Source: JANXUC01 sp043782485
Lineage (GTDB): Bacteria; Acidobacteriota; Terriglobia; Terriglobales; Acidobacteriaceae
Assembly: GCA_043782485.1 (NCBI GenBank)
Contig: JAYWAL010000038.1
Location: 1 to 17,150 of the forward strand
Reading direction: 5' to 3'
DNA length: 17,150 nucleotides
A program made the translations under genes and the position numbers. The notes below the pieces were generated by a model. It was not told the origin of the DNA, ran no database searches, and saw nothing but the letters and a program-made list of their open reading frames with translations. Of this stretch, positions 1 through 6,736 are shown piece by piece; positions within the stretch are counted from its first letter, which is position 1, and each line of letters begins with the position of its first letter.

Positions 1-974
1 CCCAGACTCTCCCGCAACTCCGGCGGAATATAGTCCAGTTTCAGAATCTTGTAGATATCTTCTTCCGTCCGGCTCGCCACCCGCTTGTCGTCGTCCAGCC
101 GCGCCAGATCATACTCATTCAAAGTAAAACCCATCTTCAGCGCCCGCTGCCGCAACAGAATGTTGTGCGACTTGGACCCGGTAAAGTACACCAGCGCCGC
201 CCCAAACGACTCGGCCGCCAGCAAGCGCACGTCCACCTGCATGTGATTCCGCAAATGGAAGCTAATCTTGTTATCCCCACGCGCTATCACATCCGTCAGG
301 CCGGGAAATTTAAGAATGTGCTCCATCACCGCCTGCCGAGACTCCTCCGTCTCGCAAGCCTTCCCGGTGACCAGCAAATCAAGGTCGCCCACCGTCTCGC
401 GCCCGCGCCGCAGCGAACCCGCTGGCGTCACTTTCTCAACGCCCTTAAATGCCCGTAGGTGTTCCGCCAGCGCCTCAGCCGTCTCCGCCGCTGTGCTAAT
501 CAAAAACCGCCCCGTCAGCTTCCGGTAGCTCTCAATCGCCTTCAGCAGCTTCTGTTCGTGTTTTTCCCCCATGCGCGGCAGGATGCGGATCTTCCCTTCC
601 TGCGCCAGCTTCTCCACGCCATCGATGTCCGCCACCTGGTAAGCGCTCCAGATCAGCGCAATCGTCTTCGGCCCCAGCCCTTGCACCTTCAGCAAATCCA
701 GCATCGAGGGCTTGTACTTCGCCAGCATCTCCTCGTGGATGGGGATTTTCCCAGACGCAAAAAGCTCCTGCAAGTTCAGCAGCATCCCCTTGCCAATGCC
801 GGGAACTTCCAGAAGCTTTTTCGGTTCTTGAATTAGATCGCGAACTTGCTGGGGCAACGCGTCAATTGCCTCGGCGGCGCGACGGTACGACCGGATCCGG
901 AACACGTCCTGGCCGTCAATTTCCAGCAGGTCCGCCGTTTCGTACAGCAGACTTGCAATACCTTTATTTTCCAT
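1..974 (-). CDS. polX: PolX-family DNA polymerase (3' end outside window)
   Basis: Family X DNA polymerase, known in bacteria for gap filling in base-excision repair. Reading the minus strand from ATG at 974 gives 324 codons and no stop before base 1. Helix-hairpin-helix motifs are visible at residues 56-62 (VPGIGKG) and 97-104 (VQGLGPKT). The palm carries the nucleotidyltransferase signature GSLRRGRETVGDLDLL (residues 186-201), with likely catalytic Asp197 and Asp199, the third Asp248 in QVDVRLL, and the dNTP-site motif FTGSKSHN (264-271). Bacterial PolX proteins are about 570 residues with a C-terminal PHP nuclease domain, so the PHP half should lie beyond the left edge; it cannot be seen here. 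A GGAGG at 985-989 lies 10 bases before the ATG. It is downstream of the cold shock gene on the same strand, 104 bases away. The family is clear; only completeness is unknown. Confidence 0.93.
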   Translation of the reverse strand, partial: MENKGIASLLYETADLLEIDGQDVFRIRSYRRAAEAIDALPQQVRDLIQEPKKLLEVPGIGKGMLLNLQELFASGKIPIHEEMLAKYKPSMLDLLKVQGLGPKTIALIWSAYQVADIDGVEKLAQEGKIRILPRMGEKHEQKLLKAIESYRKLTGRFLISTAAETAEALAEHLRAFKGVEKVTPAGSLRRGRETVGDLDLLVTGKACETEESRQAVMEHILKFPGLTDVIARGDNKISFHLRNHMQVDVRLLAAESFGAALVYFTGSKSHNILLRQRALKMGFTLNEYDLARLDDDKRVASRTEEDIYKILKLDYIPPELRESL

Positions 975-990
975 GGGATTCCCGCCTCCG

Positions 991-996
991 ATTGTA
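991..996 (-). promoter_or_regulatory. possible -10 element of polX
   Basis: On the minus strand the hexamer TACAAT (5 of 6 to TATAAT) lies 16 bases before the polX ATG, with the GGAGG ribosome site in between. No good -35 is seen at 16-18 bases upstream. If used, the leader would be only about 10 bases. Weak call. Confidence 0.25.
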
Positions 997-1078
997 GCGG
1001 GAACCATTGCGCCTTCACATCTCTTCGCAGCGTACGGGGGGGCCGTTGGCGAAGAAGTCTTCAGCTGCTGCCGAGCCT

Positions 1079-1288
1079 CTAGCTGGCTCGCGTTACGTTC
1101 GCTGCTTGGGGCCCTTTTTGCCCTTGTGTGATCTCGAATTCGACCGGATCGCCTTCTGCGAGGCTTTTGTACCCGTCGGATGCGATGGCACTGTAGTGTA
1201 CAAACACATCGGCCCCACCTTCGTGGCCAATGAACCCAAAACCCTTGGCATTGTTAAACCATTTCACGGTCCCTTTAATACGGTCCAC
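1079..1288 (-). CDS. csp: cold shock protein, CspA family (GTG start)
   Basis: Small single-domain nucleic-acid-binding protein (cold shock domain, OB fold), an RNA chaperone in the cytoplasm. The 69-residue product starts MDRIKGTVKWFNNAKG and contains RNP1 (KGFGFI) and RNP2 (VFVHYSAI), followed by the usual EGDPVEFEI and GPQAANV strands. A longer frame opens upstream at 1348, but the extra 20 residues do not resemble the family. A GGAGGGGG at 1297-1304 sits 8 bases before the GTG at 1288, and the length then matches the normal 66-70 residues, so I choose GTG. A promoter lies directly upstream (1320-1348). Whether it is cold induced cannot be told from sequence; many family members are constitutive. 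Confidence 0.95.
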   Translation of the reverse strand: MDRIKGTVKWFNNAKGFGFIGHEGGADVFVHYSAIASDGYKSLAEGDPVEFEITQGQKGPQAANVTRAS

Positions 1289-1296
1289 TTCTGTAT

Positions 1297-1304
1297 CCCC
1301 CTCC
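1297..1304 (-). promoter_or_regulatory. ribosome binding site deciding the csp GTG start
   Basis: GGAGGGGG on the minus strand, 8 bases before GTG at 1288. It selects the GTG over the upstream in-frame starts. Confidence 0.8.
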
Positions 1305-1319
1305 GGAAGGATGCCGAAG

Positions 1320-1348
1320 ATTGTCCTACCAGTTACAAAGCATGTCAA
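1320..1348 (-). promoter_or_regulatory. sigma-70-type promoter of the cold shock gene
   Basis: On the minus strand a perfect TTGACA (1343-1348) is followed by a 17-base spacer and GACAAT (1320-1325), 4 of 6 to the -10 consensus. The predicted start near 1312 gives a leader of about 25 bases carrying the strong ribosome site. Inverted repeats lie just upstream of the -35. Confidence 0.7.
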
Positions 1349-1351
1349 GTT

Positions 1352-1400
1352 TGTTCAAAAATGAACATGTGGGATGTTCTCAGAAGCGCGCCGCTTCTGA
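1352..1400. promoter_or_regulatory. cluster of inverted repeats upstream of the csp promoter
   Basis: Three inverted repeats abut or overlap: TGTTCA-4-TGAACA (1352-1367), GAACAT-5-ATGTTC (1363-1379) and a perfect 9-base-arm TCAGAAGCG-3-CGCTTCTGA (1380-1400). They sit 4-50 bases upstream of the -35 box. They could be regulator sites or the terminator region of the upstream Nudix gene. No regulator can be named. Confidence 0.45.
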
Positions 1401-1437
1401 TCTCGTCAACGCCATCCGGACACCGGACAATGGATGC

Positions 1438-1477
1438 CCCATCCTTTTTTTCGCGTTCTTTGCGAAAAAAGGGTGGG
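1438..1477 (-). terminator. long hairpin after the Nudix gene, possible terminator
   Basis: The arms CCCATCC-T7-CGC and GCG-A6-GGGTGGG pair over about 16 base pairs, with one bulged T, one G-U pair and a 7-base loop. It begins 33 bases after the Nudix stop codon. It lacks a clean T-run after the stem on the minus strand, so it may act as an mRNA 3'-end structure rather than a classic intrinsic terminator. Confidence 0.5.
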
Positions 1478-1509
1478 AATCCGCACTGCCGATACTGCGG
1501 GCTTGGGGG

Positions 1510-2097
1510 CTACAGATTCTTCCCGTACTGCTTCAACCAAAGCACGCCGCAAATCGTCTTAGCGTCGCAAATCAGCCCGCTTTCCACCATCTTCAGCGCC
1601 TTCGAGAGGGGAACGAATCGCACGTCAATCACTTCGTCCGCCTCCGGCTGAGCAATTCCCGCCTTCAAACCTCGCGCCAGAAACACCGCCATGGTCTCCG
1701 CCAGAAAACCAGGGCTGGCGAAGAACTTCAAAATTCGCTTCCACGACTTCGCCGTATACCCAGTCTCTTCCAGCAGTTCGCGCTTGGCGCCGACCAGTTC
1801 GGTCTCTCCGGGATCAATGCGCCCAGCGGGCAGCTCCCAAATTTTTTTGCCGACGGTGTAGCGGTACTGCACTTCGAGCAGCACCAGCGGCTCTTTGCCA
1901 CTCTCATCCACTGCCAGCACCACCACGGACCCCGGATGCCGAACAATGTCCCGCCGGACCTCAATGTTCCCCGGCTCCACCACTTGGTCGGAAGTGACCC
2001 AAAATACCGGCCCTCGATAGGCTTCTTTGGAAGAGATGATGCGTGCTTTGGAAGAGGCGGCGCGAGCTTTTTGCCGGGTAGGTCTTTTCGCGGTCAT
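1510..2097 (-). CDS. Nudix hydrolase, ADP-ribose pyrophosphatase type
   Basis: Cytoplasmic pyrophosphohydrolase of the Nudix superfamily, 195 residues. The Nudix box GX5EX7REUXEEXGU is complete at residues 92-114 (GRIDPGETELVGAKRELLEE then TGY), with metal-binding Glu107, Glu110 and Glu111. The preceding KKIWELPAG and following FFASPGFLAETMAVFLARGL are typical of ADP-ribose pyrophosphatases, which split ADP-ribose to AMP and ribose 5-phosphate. Substrate is inferred from these flanks; a nucleoside diphosphate sugar is the alternative. The first 25 residues are basic and low in complexity (MTAKRPTRQKARAASSKARI), so the true start could be slightly downstream, but there is no better ATG. No ribosome site precedes the ATG; TATATT ends 6 bases before it (see the promoter entry), which suggests a leaderless message. 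Confidence 0.92.
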   Translation of the reverse strand: MTAKRPTRQKARAASSKARIISSKEAYRGPVFWVTSDQVVEPGNIEVRRDIVRHPGSVVVLAVDESGKEPLVLLEVQYRYTVGKKIWELPAGRIDPGETELVGAKRELLEETGYTAKSWKRILKFFASPGFLAETMAVFLARGLKAGIAQPEADEVIDVRFVPLSKALKMVESGLICDAKTICGVLWLKQYGKNL

Positions 2098-2103
2098 GCC
2101 AAT

Positions 2104-2109
2104 AATATA
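2104..2109 (-). promoter_or_regulatory. -10 element TATATT of the Nudix gene (leaderless)
   Basis: TATATT on the minus strand (5 of 6 to TATAAT) is separated by 6 bases from the ATG at 2097, so transcription would begin at or next to the A of the ATG. No Shine-Dalgarno sequence is present in the gap and no good -35 is recognisable. Confidence 0.4.
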
Positions 2110-2120
2110 TCGGACTCGCG

Positions 2121-2197
2121 CTCGCCTAGCCGCAGGTGCCCTCGCTCGCGGTCTTGTTCAAGCAAAATCCGCCACGGAGACACAAGACACGGAGAAA
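2121..2197. repeat. imperfect direct repeat, copy 1
   Basis: Begins CTCGCCTAGCCGCAGG and ends CACGGAGAAA, with the shared core GTTCAAGCAAAATCC. The second copy starts 108 bases later (2229). The tail, a run of GGAGACACAAGACACGGAGAAA type, is itself internally repetitive. It lies in the spacer between the Nudix and lectin-protein genes. Confidence 0.55.
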
Positions 2198-2228
2198 GCC
2201 AACAAACCAGGCGTAGCCCAAGGTTTTG

Positions 2229-2298
2229 CTCGCGTAGCCACAGGCACCCCCACCTGCGGTCTGGTTCGAACAAAATCCACCACCCCGACGCGGAGAAA
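2229..2298. repeat. imperfect direct repeat, copy 2
   Basis: Begins CTCGCGTAGCCACAGG and ends CGCGGAGAAA, with core GTTCGAACAAAATCC, in the same orientation as copy 1 and a few bases shorter. About three quarters of the aligned positions agree by eye. Confidence 0.55.
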
Positions 2299-2329
2299 AC
2301 CAAAACAAATCGGGCGCAAACGCAACCCG
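2295..2329 (-). terminator. possible terminator of the lectin-domain gene
   Basis: On the minus strand, 2 bases after the stop codon, CGGG...CCCG arms (2326-2329 and 2311-2314) with a further inner GC/GC pairing enclose a GTTT loop. A T-rich stretch with nine Ts in about 15 bases follows. The stem is short with an internal loop, so this is a weak call. Confidence 0.35.
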
Positions 2330-2331
2330 TC

Positions 2332-5058
2332 TTAACTCTTGCCTTTCACCACGTTGCCGGTGATGGAAACCGTCTGCGCACTCCCTTGCGCGTTATCGAC
2401 AAACGTAACAAGTCCCGTCGCCGAAACAACTTCGCTCGCCGCAAACAGGATCTTGACGTTACAGCTCGCTCCCGCCGCAAGCTGCGATCGGCATCCGTTC
2501 AGCATCAGGAACTGCCGTCCCACGCCGCCGTCGCTTTCCGTCTGTGTCAATTTCACGCTCTGGAAGACAACCGGCAGGGTCCCGGTGTTTTGGACGGTGA
2601 TGGTCTTGAGCGTCAGACTGAATTTCTTCACCGTGCCAAATGCGATGCTGCTGGGCGTAATGCTCAGCTGCGGCGAATTGGCCACCGTGTAATTCACTGA
2701 AACCGGAGCGCTTAAATTACCCGCCAGATCGCGGGCGCTTACGGTAAACGTGTGGGTGCCGACGGTGCCGTCCGCGGCGCTCGTCAGCGTGCCTGTGTTG
2801 GCCGTGGCGGCGATCGTCGAGGCTCCGCTCGGTCCGCACAGCACCACACCCGAACCGCCATCCGCGCAGCTATAGCTGGCGGTCACTGCCTGGCCCACGG
2901 TTGGTGCCGCCGGAGAAATCGTCAGCCCGCTGATAGTGGGCGCTTTCTTGTCCACCAGGAACGGTCCAAACGGCCCTTGCGCGGCGCTATTGCCCGCCAC
3001 GTCCAATACCGTGACCGCGGCAATCGACGCGCTGCTGGTTTCGGTTCCAGCGGGCACGGCGGTTGTCAGGCTAAAGCTCGCTTGTGAGGAATTCGCCAGT
3101 CCTGAGCCAGTCGGGTTGTCGCTGGCGGTGCAGGGAACGGCTACGTCGGTCATTTGCCAAACGGCGGCCGGTGCCACGCAGCTTACGCTCGGCGGTGTCT
3201 TGTCGGTCTTGATGGTGAAGGTGGGCGGCGCGGTGGAAACCACCTTGGTGCCCGTCGAGTCCGTCGAGTTGGTGACTACGGTTTCCACCGTGCCCACCGC
3301 ATCCGTACCAGAGAACGTGACTACCGTTGTGCCTTCGTTGGTATTGGGGATGACCACGCTACCAGTCGGACCCGTGATCGCAGCCGCCGCCAGCGGGTTG
3401 GCTCCCGTCGCGCTGTAGTTGATGCTGGCCACCGCGGGCAAGGGCGAATACGGGTTGGAGTTTATCGACGGCGGCGGAGCAACCACCGAGCTGCTGAACG
3501 TCAGCGTGACCGGCTGGTTCGTCCAGGAGTTAGTCAACATCGGCGATGGCGTCACCAGAGTCAATGGCGTCGGTACGCCTTGCACTGGAATCAAAACAGA
3601 GTTGAAGTTCTTGGTCTTTCCGGAAACCGTGGGGTCGCCGACGATGCCGGTGAAAATGTTGATTAAGCCTTTGCAAGCGGCATCGGTGATGGCGCAGCTG
3701 AGCGCGGTGTCCTTGCCCATCAGGTAGCCCGGAGCGGTGATCGGCTTCTGCGCTGGTTCGCCGTGGAAGACGTTATTCGCGCCGATCAGCGGGCTATTGC
3801 CGGAATCGGGGCAGTTGCTACCCGCCGGCGTCGTGTTGGACGAGGTGGTGCAAAGAACCGTCGTGGTTACGCAGGCGTAGGTGTTGTTGCCGAGATCCTG
3901 GTGCAGACAGGTGCTGCCCTGGAAGGGTGTGTTGGCCACAAGATCGCTAAATTGCTGGTCGGTAATGGCTTGCACCGTTCCCTGCATGAAGACGCCACTG
4001 GTGGTGGAGCCGCTCTGCGAATAGTCGATGGAGGCACTGAGTGTCGACGTGAAGTTGAAGTCGGTGCTGGTGGGTTGCAGCGGCTGGGTGATGGTGATCG
4101 GCGCTAACGGCAACTGGCTATACGACCAGCTCACGATGTCAGCGTTCTCGACGGCCGCGCCGGTCGCCGAAGTAAACCCGATGTAGGCGCTGTTGCTCTG
4201 ATCCAGAACTAGTTGCTTGGTGATATCCAGAGTGGTCTGAAGCACGAGCACGCTGTCGAGGTAGATGGAGAAATTGTTGCAGCCCTGGGTGCAGGTGCCC
4301 GGCGCAAGGTAGTTGACGGTAATGGTGTGCGTGCTTCCGTCAGCCAGCGAAACGCCAGAAAGGCCCGGGACGGTGGAAAGGCTCTGGAGGGCCAGGTTGG
4401 CCGGGGTTCCATTGGCGCAAATGTAAGCGTGGTCCGCGCTGTTCGGGCTTAAGCCGGAGCCATTGACTGGCCCGCAACTCTGAACCGCGATGTGGTTGCT
4501 GTCGGGGTCCGCGAATTCCGTGTTTTGGTAGGTATCCAGTTCGACGGCCAAACTGTTCAAAATGGCATTGTTGGGGCCTGTCGCCGCCGAAATGTCATTG
4601 TTGCCATAGGACAGGTTGCTGCCGTTGGCGGTGTAGCCGATCGCGGCGGGACCCGACGGGTCGCCTTGAATCACCAGCGCCATCCCATCGCCGCATCCGT
4701 TACATCCCGAAAGCGTGAACTGAAACGCGGTCGTGAAGCCGGTATTCAGCGGTACGGGCGCATAGTACCAGGCGGACGCGTGCTGGTTTTGCAGCGCCGA
4801 ATTCAGGCGGAGAGCGCCGCCGCTGGTCACCGAGGGCAGAATGCCGGTAGGTTGATTGTTCGCATCCGGGGCGGAAGTGTTGGTCAGGACCTGACAAGAC
4901 CCAGGGGCGCTGCTGGCGCACACGTTGTTGGCAGAAAATCCGCCCGGGCTAAAGTTGAATGCGGCCTGCGCTCCGGCCACGCTCGTCAGCAGTGCCATCA
5001 GCAGCAGGGATTCAGCTACGGTCCAAGACACACGTCCACACAGAATTCGGCTTTTCAT
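2332..5058 (-). CDS. secreted L-type lectin / Ig-like / ASH-domain protein
   Basis: Large exported protein of 908 residues, probably a surface or extracellular carbohydrate-binding protein or adhesin. ATG at 5058 is chosen over a TTG two codons upstream because GAG lies 6 bases before the ATG but directly abuts the TTG. Residues 1-32 form a signal peptide (hydrophobic core SLLLMALLTSVAG, cut near AQA). Residues about 33-316 resemble a legume-like lectin: DGMALVIQ (124-131), NSLAVELDTYQN (168-179, likely metal-site Glu and Asp), DPDSNHIAV, NNFSIYLD and YIGFTSATG. Residues about 320-510 form a Cys-containing region I do not recognise. Ig-like beta domains follow (about 510-795), including a DKTPPSVSC-type repeat. 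Residues about 796-905 (ITPSSIAFGTV, ITVQNTGTLPVVF, LAAGASCNVKILF) look like an ASH/choice-of-anchor-D domain. No catalytic domain is visible. The ligand is unknown. Confidence 0.82.
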   Translation of the reverse strand: MKSRILCGRVSWTVAESLLLMALLTSVAGAQAAFNFSPGGFSANNVCASSAPGSCQVLTNTSAPDANNQPTGILPSVTSGGALRLNSALQNQHASAWYYAPVPLNTGFTTAFQFTLSGCNGCGDGMALVIQGDPSGPAAIGYTANGSNLSYGNNDISAATGPNNAILNSLAVELDTYQNTEFADPDSNHIAVQSCGPVNGSGLSPNSADHAYICANGTPANLALQSLSTVPGLSGVSLADGSTHTITVNYLAPGTCTQGCNNFSIYLDSVLVLQTTLDITKQLVLDQSNSAYIGFTSATGAAVENADIVSWSYSQLPLAPITITQPLQPTSTDFNFTSTLSASIDYSQSGSTTSGVFMQGTVQAITDQQFSDLVANTPFQGSTCLHQDLGNNTYACVTTTVLCTTSSNTTPAGSNCPDSGNSPLIGANNVFHGEPAQKPITAPGYLMGKDTALSCAITDAACKGLINIFTGIVGDPTVSGKTKNFNSVLIPVQGVPTPLTLVTPSPMLTNSWTNQPVTLTFSSSVVAPPPSINSNPYSPLPAVASINYSATGANPLAAAAITGPTGSVVIPNTNEGTTVVTFSGTDAVGTVETVVTNSTDSTGTKVVSTAPPTFTIKTDKTPPSVSCVAPAAVWQMTDVAVPCTASDNPTGSGLANSSQASFSLTTAVPAGTETSSASIAAVTVLDVAGNSAAQGPFGPFLVDKKAPTISGLTISPAAPTVGQAVTASYSCADGGSGVVLCGPSGASTIAATANTGTLTSAADGTVGTHTFTVSARDLAGNLSAPVSVNYTVANSPQLSITPSSIAFGTVKKFSLTLKTITVQNTGTLPVVFQSVKLTQTESDGGVGRQFLMLNGCRSQLAAGASCNVKILFAASEVVSATGLVTFVDNAQGSAQTVSITGNVVKGKS

Positions 5059-5208
5059 GACCAACTCGTCTTTCGTGAGGTCGCCGTCGGTCGTAAGACA
5101 GGAAGCGAGACCTGAGAGAATTTTTGCAACGGTGTTCGAAATTCGGCTCTAAACGGCCGATATTCGTTGAGTCCGCACACTGCGGCGGATGGTTCATTAT
5201 CTTGTTTC

Positions 5209-5238
5209 TGGAACGCACATCTTTGTGGAGCGCACATC
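5209..5238. repeat. 13-base direct repeat TGGARCGCACATC, two copies
   Basis: TGGAACGCACATC (5209-5221) and TGGAGCGCACATC (5226-5238) differ at one base and have a 17-base period. They lie about 90-120 bases downstream of the predicted transcription start of the lectin-protein gene. Confidence 0.5.
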
Positions 5239-5325
5239 CAGGCATTTCCTGAGGCGGTTTTGGGGAGAGAAACGCCAGCGGAATCTAACCACGTTCACTC
5301 TTGGGGAAGAGAGACCGCTATGTCT

Positions 5326-5354
5326 ATTCTTGGCCCATTCAGGGCCTATGTCAA
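5326..5354 (-). promoter_or_regulatory. sigma-70-type promoter with palindromic spacer
   Basis: TTGACA (5349-5354) is followed by exactly 17 bases and AAGAAT (5326-5331, 4 of 6). The spacer contains GGCCC-5-GGGCC, an inverted repeat that could be an operator. The next gene on this strand is the lectin-domain protein, about 270 bases downstream. Confidence 0.6.
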
Positions 5355-5431
5355 GAAACAATCGCAACAATTGTTATGTGCAAACTCTTTCACAGAAAGT
5401 GCAAAACATTCGCACATCTCGAGTCGCCCGC

Positions 5432-6733
5432 TTACGGCTCTGGAAAGGAATTTTGCCCGGGAGGTTGAATTGAGGAAAGTAGCAGCAGCATCAAAAGAGC
5501 GCCCAGCAAGGGCAATACGAGGCCCGTTTGCAGGCTGCCGTAGCGGCTGGAGATGGTGCCGACCAGCCCCGGCAGGATGGCCCCGCCCAGGCCCGCGAGG
5601 GCAAACATGAGTCCGCCCACCCGGGGCGCGTTCTCACGAAAATGCAGGGAGACCAGGGAAATGTTGATGGGAAACACCGGCGCCAACCCCAGGCCGCTGA
5701 TGGCGACTCCCAGCAGCAGGATTTCCATGCTGTGCGCGGCAAAGTTGTGGGCTGCGAGCAGCGTGCCCACCCCGCACAAAGCCAACAGCAGACCCAATTG
5801 AGCTAAAATTTTTTCGTGGATGCCGCGCAACAGGCTGGGTGCCAGCGCCCGGCCAGCCAGCAGACCGCCCCAGAACAGCGCCGGCGCCGCTGCCCAAAGC
5901 GTTCCCGGTAGGCTCTGAATCCGTTGCGCGTAGGATGCGATCCACCCGCCGATGGAGTTTTCCGTTCCGACGTAGAGAAAGAAAAGGCAGCCCATCAGGA
6001 GTACATAGCGGTCTCGCCAGGGGCTGGACGCTGGGGGCGATGCGCTGGAGGAGCGATCGGCATTTGGCAACAGCTTGGCATTCGCCAGAACCAACGACGG
6101 TGAAAGTAGAGCACCACCAATCAGAATCGAAGCCGCCGCTGAACCAAAGAGCAACCAGCTCGTGTGCCGCGCGGGAGCCAGCGCCGCAACGGCAAAAGGG
6201 CACGCCGCCGCTCCGGCTCCCCAGGAAAAATTTAGCCAATTGAGCGCTGCGGCGCGACGGTCCGGATGCATCTCGGCGATGAGCAGGTTAGAGGCAGGGA
6301 TGGCCAAGCCCAGCCCGATGCCGTAGCCCGCGACGGCGGCGATTCCAAGCATCGAGTTTCCGACAGCGGAAGTCGTCGTTGCCGTCGCTGTCGTTGTGGC
6401 CGCCAACGAAGATTGCGCCAGCAGCGCGACCCCCGCAGCCATCGTTCCCAGTCCGGCGACGATTGCGCTCCGGTAGCCGTAGCGCTGAACCAGCCAGCCC
6501 GAAAGCGCGACTCCCGCCATGGAACCCGCGAACTGGGCGGTAAACAAGTGTCCGGCTTGCGCGTCATTCAGTGCCCAGCGCGCGGAGAGTATTGGCAACA
6601 TGGGACCCAGAAGTACTGTCACGACCCCGGTTAAGACAAAGGCGGCGTGGATTAGCAGTGTGAGGGGCTTTGGAGACGAGTGACGCGGTTGGATGCCGCC
6701 TGCAACGCTGCCTGTAACTGGAAGAGCGGCCAA
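5432..6733 (-). CDS. MFS sugar transporter, FHS/FucP-like
   Basis: Inner-membrane secondary transporter of about 12 membrane segments, 433 residues. The tight spacing with the LacI gene (3 bases from its stop) makes a sugar the likely substrate. Segments begin at residue 25 (LTLLIHAAFVLTGVVTVLLG). A degenerate MFS motif A, GWLVQRYGYRSA, occupies 79-90. The C-half stretch YVGTENSIGGW (254-264) and NWLNFSWGAGAA (165-176) resemble fucose/glucose-galactose (FHS-type) permeases. A polar cytoplasmic linker (215-242) separates the halves. The start is TTG at 6733, coupled to the regulator's stop; the next start candidates lie inside TM1, so TTG is preferred. Residues 107-125 form an unusual Ala/Thr-rich stretch encoded by a GTY-type repetitive tract. 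The exact substrate (glucose or a short beta-1,2-glucan oligosaccharide) is inferred only from neighbours. Confidence 0.85.
   Translation of the reverse strand: MAALPVTGSVAGGIQPRHSSPKPLTLLIHAAFVLTGVVTVLLGPMLPILSARWALNDAQAGHLFTAQFAGSMAGVALSGWLVQRYGYRSAIVAGLGTMAAGVALLAQSSLAATTTATATTTSAVGNSMLGIAAVAGYGIGLGLAIPASNLLIAEMHPDRRAAALNWLNFSWGAGAAACPFAVAALAPARHTSWLLFGSAAASILIGGALLSPSLVLANAKLLPNADRSSSASPPASSPWRDRYVLLMGCLFFLYVGTENSIGGWIASYAQRIQSLPGTLWAAAPALFWGGLLAGRALAPSLLRGIHEKILAQLGLLLALCGVGTLLAAHNFAAHSMEILLLGVAISGLGLAPVFPINISLVSLHFRENAPRVGGLMFALAGLGGAILPGLVGTISSRYGSLQTGLVLPLLGALLMLLLLSSIQPPGQNSFPEP
6371..6408. repeat. GTC/GTT-rich simple-sequence tract within the MFS gene
   Basis: A run of GTC, GTT, GCC and GTG triplets encodes the Ala/Thr stretch AATTTATATTT on the minus strand, in a loop between predicted membrane segments. 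It looks like degenerate triplet expansion. Confidence 0.5.
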
Positions 6734-6736
6734 CTC

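Larger units (their letters stand above)
5059..5431. other. spacer with the long leader of the lectin-domain gene
   Basis: 373 bases without a convincing gene. It holds the promoter at 5326-5354, a pair of 13-base direct repeats (5209-5221, 5226-5238) in the predicted transcript, and a perfect 10-base palindrome AACAATTGTT upstream of the promoter. The short frames here have no ribosome site or family resemblance. Confidence 0.5.

Noticed and set aside
1363..1379. LexA-type (SOS) box in the csp region
   Set aside because: The GAAC and GTTC half-sites are 9 bases apart, not the 4 of the known Gram-positive LexA box, and the gene is not an SOS gene.
2121..2298. CRISPR-like array
   Set aside because: Only two diverged units of about 75 bases; no short identical repeats with unique spacers and no cas genes.
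1321..2700. 459-codon open frame on the plus strand
   Set aside because: It runs antisense to the Nudix gene, the spacer repeats and the end of the lectin-protein gene, is rich in Arg/His/Ser low-complexity stretches and has no recognisable domain.
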